Of a DNA stretch of 64,000 bases, positions 23,783-34,792 are shown piece by piece. This stretch comes from Allacma fusca. Taxonomy: Eukaryota > Arthropoda > Collembola > Symphypleona > Sminthuridae. The first letter of the stretch is position 1. The number at the start of each line of letters is the position of its first letter. The stretch spans positions 40,837,632 through 40,901,631 of the forward strand of contig OX359246.1 of NCBI GenBank assembly GCA_947179485.1, written 5' to 3'. The notes below the pieces were generated by a model, which made no database searches, had not been told where the DNA came from, and worked only from the letters and a program-made list of their open reading frames with translations. Made by a program: the position numbers and the translations under genes.

Positions 23783-24659
23783 ATACTTGCAGTTTTGGTC
23801 CAAAGTTCAAATTCAGTTCCATTCACATCCCAAAATGTTTCGTGCCGTTCAGTTAAGTTCAGTTCCCCTTGTCCAAATCCCGTCGTAGTTCAGTTCAATT
23901 CACTGCGTACTTTCCTGTCGTTACGTTCAGTTCAGTTCATCCTTGCAGTATTTTTTCAAAGTTCAATTCAATTCATTATATACTTTTCGGTCATTCAGTT
24001 CAGTTCACTTTATCTGTCATTAGAGTGTCACTTATGATATATTTTAGTGACATTTAGTTTTAGTTTTATAACTGACTTTGAACTTTCGCTGAATCAAGAT
24101 TTTTCCCTAAGTGACTGGTTAAATAACAGCTTTCAAAACTCCGGTGTTTTGAAAGCAGTATTGACTTTGAACTTTCTGATAAACAATCAGGATAGAAAAC
24201 CCAAGCGCTTCCAAATTAATAAATCATATAACTATGCATACAATTATTGATCTTTTGAATACATGCAACTCGTTATAGTATGTAAAAATCGGTTTGCTTG
24301 TACTCAATTTGTTTGATTTGTAATTTAATGTCATTGACATGGATAATCAAAAACCAGGGTGCCAGCTTTTAAGACTACAACAATACAATTTATGGTCATG
24401 CACTTTATAGGTATATAATATTCGTTTTGTGTTCACGTTTGTACAAGCTTATATTCAAACCCTGACTCCTAAGTTCAATTCAGTTCAGTTTTTGTTACTT
24501 GAACGTATGATGAACGTTCGTTCACGTTCTAAATAAGTTTTTCAAGTTCATTTAATCAAAAGTTTGCATTTAGCTAGTTCGTTCAAGTTCATTCAAAAAC
24601 AATAAGAATAAGGGCTAGTTCAGTTCAGCTCACCACTTGATGAACTGAACGACTTCAAT
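23783..24659. mobile_element. GTTCA-rich putative MITE inserted between two CATA arrays
   Basis: The stretch is flanked on both sides by the same (CATA)n microsatellite. Its ends are rich in GTTCAGTTCA on the left and TGAACTGAAC on the right, an inverted arrangement like the other TTCAGTTC-type elements in this window. Exact ends and target duplication cannot be fixed inside the simple repeat. Confidence 0.4.
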
Positions 24660-24850
24660 TATGACATACATACATACAAAAATACATACATACATACATA
24701 CATGCATACAAAAATACATACATACATACATACATGCATACAAAAATACATACATGCATACAAAAATACATACATGCATACAAAAATACATACATGCATA
24801 CAAAAATACATACATACATGCATACAAAAATACATACATACATACATACT
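24660..24850. repeat. (CATA)n microsatellite with CAAAAATA units
   Basis: A compound array of CATA and CATACAAAAATA units. It generates long HTYIHT / CMYVC artefact frames on both strands. Confidence 0.95.
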
Positions 24851-25130
24851 TCAGAGATGTTCACCCGTCGACGGGTACCCTTCAAAGAAGCCTTCCATCA
24901 GAGAAGGATGCGCTTCTTTGGGGGGAAAGATACAAAATAAATTACTTTGCTTCCAACAAAAAAGAGAAAATGTTAAATAAAAAACTCTATTTGAAATACG
25001 AAATACATACTGAAAATACTCTCAAATTTATCTCAAAGTACATATCTGAGATGTATCTACAGTTTTTCTCTCAAAATATTTTGTATAATTCTCACAAACA
25101 ATACGACATATTTAAAAATGAATCAACTTA

Positions 25131-25690
25131 CGTAAGGTAACTGCCAGGGGTCGGATTTTTGTAAATCTCCATGGAAGATTATTCTTGAATTTCCCTGCTG
25201 ACTATTATCTCCCTGCTGGTAGGTCGTCAACGATTTCAAAAATCCCTGCTGACAAAAAAGGTAACGGATTTAAAAATCCCTGTTGGCAAAAACAAATCCC
25301 TTACAAGACGTGAAATACCCGCCAAAATGAATCCACTTACGTAAGGTAACTGCCAGGGGTCGGATTTTTGTAAATCTCCCTGGAAGATTATTCCTGAATT
25401 TCCCTGCAGACTATTATCTCCCTGCTGGTAGGTCCTCAACGATTTCAAAAATCCCTGCTGGAAAAAAAAGGTCAGCGATTTTCACAATCCATGTTGGCAA
25501 AAAACAAATCCCTTACAAGACGTGAAATCCCAGTCAGAATGAATCAACTTACGTAAGGTAACTGCCAGGGGTCGGATTTTTGTAAATCTCCCTGGAAGAT
25601 TATTCCCGAATTTCCCTGCAGACTATTATCTCCCTGCTGTAGATCCTCAATTAACAAATTTCCCCGAAACCCATCTAAACAAATTGAAAA
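25131..25690. repeat. About 210-bp element ends in three tandem copies (CAGGGGTCGG family)
   Basis: Copies begin at 25131, 25340 and 25552 (CGTAAGGTAACTGCCAGGGG...), the third cut short near 25690. The text CAGGGGTCGGATTTTTGTAA with CTCCCTGG and TTTCCCTGC repeats also occurs in the insert at about 3158-3510. The terminus resembles hAT-type ends, but no partner end or target duplication is visible here. Confidence 0.8.
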
Positions 25691-25902
25691 TCCCTGGTAA
25701 CTGCATGTTATTAGAATTTAGAGCTGTGCATGTGTGTGTGTAGTACAACTGTCGTAGGAAAAAAGGGACCCTTGAGTTTTCCCTCTCTTTGAAAGGGTTC
25801 CCCACTCGCAGCAACAGGTTGAGCCGCCCACGCACATTTCATTCCAAGGGTGCTCGAGCCTTCAGAATGAAATACGCGTCTCACAGTGCCCCTATATAGC
25901 AA

Positions 25903-25959
25903 AATGTCGATCTATCACATAATCAATAGATTTTATTGATTATGTGATAGATCGACATT
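25903..25959. repeat. Perfect 25-bp hairpin with 7-base loop
   Basis: Arms 25903-25927 and 25935-25959 are perfect reverse complements (AATGTCGATCTATCACATAA...), with loop AGATTTT. Both strands would fold equally. No transposon terminus or gene context explains it. Confidence 0.95.
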
Positions 25960-25964
25960 CTTGC

Positions 25965-26290
25965 TACTACTTATCTCCAAAACTACTAAATGTATTTCAA
26001 TGAAATGTTTTGTGAATATTGCTGATGTAAATAGTAATAGTTGTTGGTTATGTTGTTGAAATCGGCCTTATAGATTTTGCGAAAACAATTCTTGAAATTT
26101 TGAACTTCAACTTCTCTAAAACTACTGAATCGATGTCAACGAAACTTTTTGTGAATATTGCTTATGTAATTCGGAATGGCTATTGCTTATGTGGTTGAAA
26201 TCGGCCCGATAGGTTTTTGAAAATTTGAAAAAGCTCAAAATGCATCCTACTTTGACATGGTGGCTGACGCCACCCTACGCGAAGCCTCAA
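25965..26290. repeat. Degenerate dispersed repeat with internal duplicated monomers
   Basis: Two related blocks of about 130 bp (CTCCAAAACTACTAAATG and CTCTAAAACTACTGAATCG, each followed by GTGAATATTGCT and GTTGAAATCGGCC). Similar wording is found near 13370. A family of dispersed repeats, class unknown. Confidence 0.5.
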
Positions 26291-28203
26291 ATTCGCGATG
26301 CATTTTTATTCTAGAAAGCTATGTTGCATACAAAGCGATTTCTAATGTAAACATATTTCTGCTCTGCATCCTTGTTTAACGAATATCGTTCCAGGGATAT
26401 CCGTTAACGGTTAAAACGTGTTCTGTAGGTGCATTTATGGCTTAATGTCTAGTTGCAAAGCACACGTAAAAGAACGTGATAACTATAATTCTATCTATTG
26501 TAGATATTTCTAATCGGAGAGGCAGGATCTTAGAATCTTAACTTAGAATTCACTCCACTAAATCATATAACAAATACTCATTTTCAATAGACGACGAAAT
26601 TTTGAAAAACAAATTTGGGTCCACGCCTGTGGAAATTTAAAGGGTTGCGTGCAGATTAAATTGATTTTGGTCGTTTTCCAAAATGATTTACCGTGTACAT
26701 AATATATGAATACTACATCAAAAAAGGATAACATTATTTAGCCATTAATAAGCCCTGAAGATGAACACTGTTTGAGTTCGAAAGCTTGGCAAAAAAATTG
26801 ATTCTAAGCAATATCCACGTATTCCAATTATTTCAACATGGTTGATATTATTTTAAAAGTAAAACCAACTGTCAGAAAAACAATTTACTTCTATCATAAA
26901 ATTCTTAAATACCCAAAAAGTGTATAATATCAAAAATACGATACTACATTAAATAAAGTAAACACAGTCCGCAGAAAAGTGAAAACAGATATATTTGGTG
27001 GGAATTTAAGTAAAAGCTCTGAAGTAAGTAAAATTTGTGAGTTTGCGTAGAATTCCAAATACTTTAGTTTCAAGCTTTCTAGGTCTTAATAATTAGCAAG
27101 AACTCAGCTAAGCGTGTAATTATTCTAAATGAAAAAATTTCAAATTGGAAAATGAGGTTTAATGGAACAAGTTTTCAAACATCTGGTTAGCTTGCTTGAG
27201 ATGCATTCACTATCTTATGATACTATAATTACTAGTATTTAAGGTTTCATTGTAGTCCCGTTATCTCCGTCAAACTTTGTCATGCTGGTTCGAATATTAT
27301 TAAGCTATAAATTACATGTCTGTACATTTCGTAGCAACTTGGATGAACATTTTCTTTTCATAAGGTATTTTCCTATCAATTCACAATTGATAGGAAAATG
27401 CCGGAGACTGTTATCTACTCAGCTGAGTGCTTTGTAGGTTTTTATTCAGAAATCTTCAGTTGGAACTAACTAACTTAACATTTCGGAGAAACGGTCATTT
27501 ATGTTTTCCATCAACATAGACTGCCGGAGACAGAACTTTATTTATTTAGTGGTATTCATTTTGATTTTATTCTTACCATTATTAATTTTGACATGAAAAA
27601 TATAAAATTGAAACATTTAAAAAGTTAAATGTACGATATTTTTTTAAATGTTAAATATTCTGCGTTTTGAAAAAAACATTTCAAAATATGTTTCTAAACT
27701 GTTCAGAATTTTGAAACAGTTCTATCAAATTATTTAAAGAAAATGTTGTTATTGAGCTATTTTAATTTACAAAATTAGTATAAACAAAATTTTCATTCAT
27801 ACCGCCACATGTATCTTTATTGAAAGAACAAAATGTGAGTGATGGAAATATAATGGGTAACTCCACTCACATATTTATAAGAAAGTCACAAAATGTTCTA
27901 CCCAGGCTATAGCAAATTTAGTTTCATTATTTTAAAAAATGTATTTCATTGATCTAGGATCTTGTTTATACTGTAACATAATTTGTAACTATTCGAGACA
28001 ACACTGCTGTCTCTTTAATACAATACTAATTCGTGCATTTTTATTTGCCACAAAACTAAATTCTCTTTCTAACAGAGTATGCCATTATACGAGTTAACGT
28101 TTAACACATCTAGAGATACGCGTGACTTAGAATGATTACATTAAATTGTTTCCTCTAAATAAGCAATGACTACATATACGAAAATAATCGAAAAATAACA
28201 CGA
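26291..28203. other. Intergenic; possible retroelement tail and a small hairpin
   Basis: A line near 26750-26790 (GCCCTGAAGATGAACACTG...TTCGAAAGCTTGGC) resembles the 3' end sequences of some retroelements, only by layout. A perfect 15-bp hairpin (ATTTTCCTATCAATT, loop CAC) lies at 27367-27399. At 27901 CCCAGGCTATAGCAAATTTAG matches CCCAGGCTGTAACAAATTTAG near 13197, upstream of the paralogous receptor, so the duplicated segment reaches this far. Confidence 0.4.
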
Positions 28204-28435
28204 CACGCCCAATAAGAATTCACCGTATTTTCTTCCCAATTTATTGGTCCAAGAGACAATTATTTAATGCAGCAATTTTTACACTAAAGTAAATGAGAAA
28301 CTGTTCAATTTTAAGAGATTATTTGTACATAGCAACGAAATGTTACAGCCAAAATGTCGACATAATAATAGATATACAAGACAGAGTTTAGAAGAGTTTA
28401 CAAAAAACTAACAATAACAGAGCAAGGAAAGATAC
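28204..28435 (+). promoter_or_regulatory. Conserved upstream region of second gustatory receptor paralog
   Basis: Counterpart of 13971-14218; the shared ordered blocks are listed there. Probably promoter plus 5' UTR. Confidence 0.55.
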
Positions 28436-30081
28436 ATGTTACTTCCCAAAATGTCCGGAAAATTTGGGGAAAAGCCACAAATCAAAATTTCAGTTCCTGA
28501 GAAACTACTAGAAATGTCGAAACCAGTGTTACATTGTCTCCGAGCGATTGGTTATTTGCCTTTAAGCATTCACCCAGATTGTACAGTAACAGGGGGCTGG
28601 AGAACCAAACCAAGTTTTTGCACTCTTCTGATTATCCTATTAGGCATAATTTCAACCATCGTCATTACAATTGCTTCCATGAAATTCCAAAAAGTAGCAA
28701 ATTACACTCCAACAGAAGTATTTGTTCATAATTTACTTCAGGCTATTTATACCGCATCCATGCTCGTCTTTCAGTGCCTGTCATTTTACAAATCCAAACG
28801 TTCGGAATTGTTCTGGAAGATACACATCTACCAGTTAGAAATATACACTTCAGTAGGGGAGCATTTTGATTTTTGTGTGAAGAACTTTAAATACGCCGAA
28901 AAATTTTCAAAGATTCAAAAATACACCCGGCGATGGGTTCTAATCGCTCTGGTTTTGTCGATAGTATTTGCCTTGCTTATAGCAATCTACAGCTACTACT
29001 TATTTTTCTTTAACATCAGTGATCCTTGGGACACTAGTGGTTACAGGAAAAAACACGAGCAAGAAAGACAGTTCAATGGCCAGGAAAGCTCTAGCCAAAT
29101 TGTTAAAATAAGCTTCATCTTATTAGCAATGATTTGGTCACTACGGTTGTTTCTCCATGTTGCTTTTGTTATTTACTTAAATTTCTTCCTGAAATTGTAC
29201 TGCGCATGCTTGGAAGTTGTGACGCAGGAATTAGGCCACGTCATTGAATGCCATACTCAAGGACATATAGGGGCCATTAGTTTTGATAATTTTGAATTAC
29301 ATTCATTATCTCATGTCAGGGAAGGTTATTGGAGTAAAGAGAATAGCGAAGAAATTGTAAGGAATTGTCTCAAGTGTATTAACATCGTTGCAAATCTGAT
29401 CGAGGTATTTAATCATCATTTTGGCTGGGATTTATTGATTCAAATTGTCTACTGCATAACACTGGTGTTGGCCTACTCATTTTTTGCCCTGTTTTCTGTT
29501 GTAAAAGCTGACTATACTAACATAATCTATTGCTCCGTTCTGGGTTCAGTAGTGGCTTTGCAAATGTGTCACATTTTGACGGAGACAGATAAAATTAAAA
29601 CCGCTGTGAAGCAAGTCTTGACCAGTTTATGTGGGCTCGACGCAAGAAAATTGCCGGAATATCTCCATAAAAATGTAAAATTGCATTAAATTATATAATT
29701 TCTTCTAAATTTGTACGTACTATATTTAAGCGAACTAAATTTCTAAAATAAGCCCGGGATTTAAGTTTCATTCCTTACACAAGGTTCTCATGATGACGGT
29801 ACGATTGACCTCGAATCCGCCGACCGTATCACCTGGAAATTATTTCAACGCTGACCGAACTTTGCTAACCTCGGTAATTGTCACAGAGTGAAATGAACAC
29901 ACACGAGGATTTTTATTACAGGGGCTAAACTATTTATGAACATATAATAATCTTAAATCTCTCACACTTGTAACAGTCGAATTTTGTTTGCGTCACGTTA
30001 AATGAAATTATTTTTTTCTAGATTGTGTGCTCCTTAACAACGTATCTTATAATCTTGGTCCAGTTTCGGGATGCGGAGTGA
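28436..30081 (+). CDS. Gustatory-receptor-like 7TM protein, tandem paralog
   Basis: Exons 28436-29674, 29784-29873 and 30022-30081, phase 0, 462 residues. About two thirds of residues match the protein of 14219-15895, including KISVPEKLLE, the TVTGGW motif, KSKRSELFWK, LHVAFVIY and the C-terminal TYLIILVQF. Membrane topology is the same. The start could also be the ATG at 28451, which would bring the N-terminus closer to the paralog's length. Exon lengths two and three are identical in both genes (90 and 60), so the duplication carried the introns. Changes cluster in the extracellular and central loop (about residues 190-215 and 270-300), as expected for diverging receptors; ligand unknown. 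Confidence 0.92.
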
Positions 30082-30307
30082 TTGGAGAAGGCCATAAAAA
30101 TTAAAATATAAGTTTTTGTAATTTATTACATCTACATATAAAAATGCTTGTCTATAGTGCTTAAACCTCTAAAATATGAGAACACGAAATAAATTGGGTT
30201 GCATATATGTACATACATACAAAGTCAATCATAAAATAAATTATCGAATTATATTTTTAGTGATTTGTGGTATGTTCTATAACGTTCACGAAGATTAATT
30301 ATGCAAA

Positions 30308-31804
30308 TTATTCTGGAATATTTTGCGTGTTGAGTGTGCAGTTGCAAGTTTGGTTCCCATAGTCTGAAACTTGAAACTGAATTAGAATAATCATGTAGGA
30401 TGACATGGACGCCAGTAGCTGCAAAATTTAAAAAACAATCAAAAGAAAAATCCGCAATATCTTTTCAAGTTTGATATAATATAGTGAATGCAACTATAAG
30501 TTTTACCGCAAGGAGCAAATGACGATCCACTTTAAAAAATTCACCGGGCGATATCCCCGGGGGGTTCGAAGCTAATTTAATAGCTAGCATGTTAACCTTA
30601 AAATATGTGTAGAAAAACAGCATAGGATATTTCTATTGAGTTATGCAATTCCTAATTTTTAAAATCATCTCACCTTAGCCTGCAATGGGTACGGTAGATA
30701 GGCGAAGTCCATTCGATGTAGCAAATGCAAGATCTTCTTGCACGCCGAATCAACATTTGTGCAGTTCGATGCAAAGGAATACATCTGCCATGCGTAAACG
30801 GATGTTTTGGTAGCAGCGTACAAAGAGCTGCTAATGGAAGAACTTGCAAAGACAAAAATGGAGATAAAAGCTCTCGCAGACACAATTACGAATGAAAAAA
30901 TGAAAAGTGATATAATTTCATGGCCAAAATGAGACATAAATTCTTCCAGTAGATCTTCAATTAAATAATAAGCTTCTAAGCAATCTCCAATATCTTGTAT
31001 GATTTCCTTTCTCTCAAATATTTCCTCAGTTCTAGCCGTACTTGTCCAGAGGGAAGGATCTTCACTGCATTTACTGCCATCTCGTAAAGATTTTGTACAA
31101 GCTTCCAACTCTTCCGATAGAAGGATCAAGCAAGCGCGATAAATCTTCAGGAAAAACGTCATGTACAGAATAAATGCCATGGTGAAGGAAACATTGATGT
31201 TGAAAAAGACGTAGGAGAGTGTTCCATAAAAGATGGGACATGACAAAACAGTAGAATTATTGCTGCTCCATTGCATTTTTTTACTGCAGAATTTCATTAC
31301 TTCAGTTGCAACGGTTATGCCGGCGAAGACAGTGGAATACAAAAGTACTACTATTATTGCATTAATGTTTCCTTTTCGTATTTTAATAAAATACAACCCA
31401 TGCTTATTTTCTGAGCAGGTGAAGTCCAAGGAGGGATTTAATTTTGAAAATTGGGACAATTTTGTATACTGCTTTTTCCAAAAATCAACGGTCGTTCTGC
31501 ATTTAACAATACACAGGACCCGGAAGTACAAAAAGTGGATGCATGATGAGACGTAAATAACATGGTGAGCGAACTGTTGCGTTGATCCCACTTGAAGCGT
31601 CGATTTGTGCGGACGGATTATAAAGAAAAAGTAAGCAATGACGCCCATTAGCAGCAAATTTAAATAAGATACTGTCCAAAGGAACGGTGTACTACAAAAC
31701 GAAAATCTGACTGTGTTTCGTCGATCAACTGATAGAGGGAAAAATCCTGCAAAACGTAGACAATAGATCAATGGCTTCGAAATTTGATGTAGAAATTTCT
31801 CCAT
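30308..31804 (-). CDS. Gustatory-receptor-like 7TM protein, divergent relative
   Basis: Minus-strand exons 31804-30674, 30596-30507 and 30418-30308, phase 0, 443 residues. The second exon (SNPPGISPGEFF) has exactly the 90-base length seen in the two + strand receptors. The third begins with SSYMIILIQFQ, the family tail, then extends 21 residues further with several Cys and Asn before its stop. The first exon starts ISKPLIYCLRFAGFFPLS, alignable with KPAFQCLRGIGYFPL of the relatives, and has hydrophobic segments near 41-63, 76-98, 148-166, 190-215 and 290-312. It lies tail-to-tail with the preceding receptor, with 226 bases between stop codons. Confidence 0.9.
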
Positions 31805-33620
31805 TACTATAGTTTTTTAGGAGCGAAGTTCTCTGTTGTTATCGTCTAGTAATGTATAGGCGAATGCCTGCCAGCAAGAATACTGCCCAAGCAATGTCAC
31901 CACACAACTCTTTTTTTACAGGGACACTTTACCTAATGAGTCAGAACCCTATTGATTTTGGAGAAGAGTGGGCATCCCTTTGACCCCGCAAAATGAAAAT
32001 ACTTCCCTTTTAAAGCAGATTTATGTCACTATAAATATCTCCGACAGAGGCGCCGTCGTCTGAGGTAAAACAGTCCCGGCGCAAAATTTCTGTGACCGTT
32101 GTTACAGTATCGACATCTACTACTGGGATTCAGACAAATTTCACCTCGCCATTTGGTTACTTTCCACGTTTGCTAGTCGAAACTGATTTTTAATTATTTT
32201 ACTGGAATACTAATTATGTATAATTATACATATATTCCTACGACAAGTGCTACCTAGCAGAAGATCTCTGCTCAAAAACGGTTGAATGATATCCAATGTT
32301 TCTTGTTAAAATTTTAAACGCCGCATATATTTGCCGCATCACGTACATATCCAGTTTTTTAGGTTTTTGATTATTTGATTAAAATACTTACTCCGCAGTA
32401 AGCTATTTGCAGGTTGTACACAATAGTTTAATATTGTGATAGATTTTTAGCATACGTTTTGCTCCACATTCTGTGTAAATGTTTTCAATGATCTTCAGCA
32501 TCTTTCCAAAAACCTTTTGCCTGACGATGGTAAGCATTCAAAGTAATTGGAATTTATTTTTCCAGCCTATATAATATTCAATTTCGAAGCGTAGAAAAAG
32601 TGTATACGCATTTAACTAATGCTTTTGAGTGTCACCTTGAAAACATGTCTCCAAGTTATTAGGATACCTTTTTTTATTAAATAGATTACGTTTCTTGACA
32701 ATTCTTACTTGCATTAACGAACCGATTGAACTCCTATGCTATTTTTATTACAGCGAGTTAACTCTTTTTATTAAACATACACACGACTTGCCCTTGCTGA
32801 ACTGTATCTATCAGTAATTTCTAATACGTCCGTCTGCGGTGCATTGTACTGGAATAGAATGCCACGGTCATTCGTAATTGTGATTAGCAAAGGTAACAAG
32901 TCCTATCACTATCAACATAATCCTACCGTCTGACTTCCTATTAAATAATAATGCACATGTACACGTAATCACATGGATGTGCATAACTGCAAATGCAGAA
33001 TTCGCACATTCCAACCAATCAGGCTTGTGTCACATATTTCTGATATTGAGTGAGTATGAAACTCATCTATTGTTTAGCATATGTAATACTATCTCATTCA
33101 CTTTATAGAGTGTATCAGTTACTGATTTAATTTCAAGACACTTACATATTGAACATAAATAAATGCAATATCATGTGGGTTTACCAAGAGTATAATCCCA
33201 AAACAGTTGATACTTTGCTCCTATAAACTTATTATACGTATATGCATACCTTTGAAGGGTGTATTGAACGTTCTGTATCATTAAACAGGATGCTGGAATG
33301 TAACTACAAATGTAAAATAAAGGACATAAAGGTATCCTATCTTTGCCAGATTTTAAATTCCGAATGCAATCATCGCAAACTCTTGGCACTAATCCGCTCT
33401 CGAAATGCATCCATATTTCCTGATGTGGCTATTCCTGTTTTTCCAAAATCGTCCACTCAATTTTCCCATCAGTTTCCTACTGATGAGCTAAACGTTGATG
33501 ATGATTGAGAAAGTAGGAAACACACCGAGACTAGTGATAATGGTCATGAGTCAAGGAAATTACTACTAAAAATTCTAATATTTTGCATGGAAACCATATG
33601 ACTGTCATATTATAATCTTC
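31805..33620. other. Intergenic between receptor and chitin-binding genes
   Basis: No supported gene. A minus-strand piece at about 33350-33410 reads SGLVPRVCDDCIRNLKSG, reminiscent of half of a ZAD zinc finger, but without the other half or splice sites. Confidence 0.35.
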
Positions 33621-33626
33621 ATGGAG

Positions 33627-33634
33627 TATAAAAA
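33627..33634 (+). promoter_or_regulatory. TATA box of chitin-binding-like gene
   Basis: TATAAAAA lies 99 bases before the start codon; transcription would begin near 33658. The paralog at 36486 has TATAAATA at nearly the same distance (82 bases), which supports the assignment. Confidence 0.6.
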
Positions 33635-33732
33635 CGAATGAATTTGAAATCAAAAATCATTCAATCATTCCCAGCTTTAGTAGAAGCAGCTCAAACTGAA
33701 AAATACAGTCAATAACTTCTCAGTTGTTCAAC

Positions 33733-34383
33733 ATGAGGACCTTCAAATTAACCCCAATTCTGGCCGCTCTTCCCCTAATATTGGGCCTTGTAGTAGCTGA
33801 AAAAGCCGCAGGAGGTTTGTACTTTAACATTTTAATTCGGTTTTATATATTTGACAGTCATTTATTCATAGTGTGAATTTTTCTTTACTTGCCCACAGAT
33901 GCAGTTGTTATAGTCCCGGCCCCTGATGACGTTTGCAATCCCATGGAATGTAGACAGAAAGGGGACTGCTTCCATTATCAAGTCTGTTATGAAGGAGCCT
34001 GGAAAAATGAGACCTGTAACGCAGGGCTTTTCTGGAATAGCCAGCTTCCTAACAACTTTGGAGGGGCTTGTGATTACTGGAGTAACCTTCCGGACGATAT
34101 TAAAAACGATTATTCGACTGACCCAAATTGCGTCCCCCCATGCAGATGGTGGCAACAAAGTACTGAGCTTTGCTCTCCTTACTACCATTTCACAATTCCA
34201 TTCGATCCTAACCATCCCCTAACTGCTTCCCAGCGTGACACTATCCTCAAATGCCCCTCGGCTCCTGCTGGCTCTAGTGAGCCGGATTTGATCTGGAACC
34301 CAGCGAAGTTCACTTGTGACAAACCCAGTAACGTTAACAACTGCGCAAACATTATTGCACCAGACGCCCCCGTCTCTATCTAG
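33733..34383 (+). CDS. Secreted peritrophin-like chitin-binding protein, two CBM14-like domains
   Basis: Exons 33733-33814 and 33899-34383 (phase 1), 188 residues. A signal peptide (about 1-21, hydrophobic LAALPLILGLVV) is followed by a short linker. Two cysteine-rich modules come next: CNPMEC...GAWKNETCNAGLFWNSQ...GGACDYW, and CVPPCRWW...KCPSAPAGSSEPDLIWNPAKFTCDKPSNVNNC. The end of each, with an aromatic-Asn-Pro/Ser turn before a Cys-Asp, resembles the C-terminal half of chitin-binding type 2 domains, as in peritrophic matrix and cuticle proteins. Chitin binding is inferred. The neighbouring copy at 36486 shares intron position and most cysteines. Confidence 0.8.
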
Positions 34384-34765
34384 AATAATTCCAGTTTAGC
34401 TCCTCCTCTAGCAGTTTGAGATAGATGCGTATAGGAGTAATAGTAAGTAGCTTCATTAAATTGCCCTAGTACTAAATAAGGACACTAGTTATTGAAATTT
34501 AGCATGTTTATTTCTATTGATGAACTGATTTAAAATTGGAAGGAAGTTGGTCACAATTAGTGACTATTTGGTTTCATGTATCTATACTTAAATTCAAGTA
34601 GATAAGTAATTACTTTACTGTATGATATGCTAAACGAGATCCCATTTACACACTTTTCTTTCGATCAGGATCAGTTTTCCCCATTGCTTTGCTTATTGAT
34701 TACAGCATGTGGGAAAGTGTAAGGGTTTTATGACTAATGAATTATTAATTATAGCATGTGAGCAA

Positions 34766-34792
34766 AATAAAATGTTGTAAAAATCCAATAAA
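34766..34792 (+). terminator. Polyadenylation signals (two AATAAA) after chitin-binding gene
   Basis: AATAAA at 34766-34771 and again at 34787-34792, about 380 bases after the stop codon. No other gene lies in between, so they probably end this transcript. Confidence 0.4.

Noticed and set aside
23678..24057. Open frames rich in SSVQFT / FSSVHP
   Set aside because: Caused by the GTTCAGTTC-type repeat; no coding support.
24630..25140. Open frames of HTYIHTKI / CMYVCIFV on both strands
   Set aside because: Products of the (CATA)n microsatellite.
26740..26800. Possible Penelope-like retroelement 3' end (CTGAAGATG...CGAAAGCTTGG)
   Set aside because: Only a layout resemblance over one line; no coding part or second terminus nearby.
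33350..33410. Minus-strand SGLVPRVCDDCIRNLKSG, like half of a ZAD zinc finger
   Set aside because: Only one Cys pair, no second half, no plausible splice sites; could be a relic, but support is too thin.
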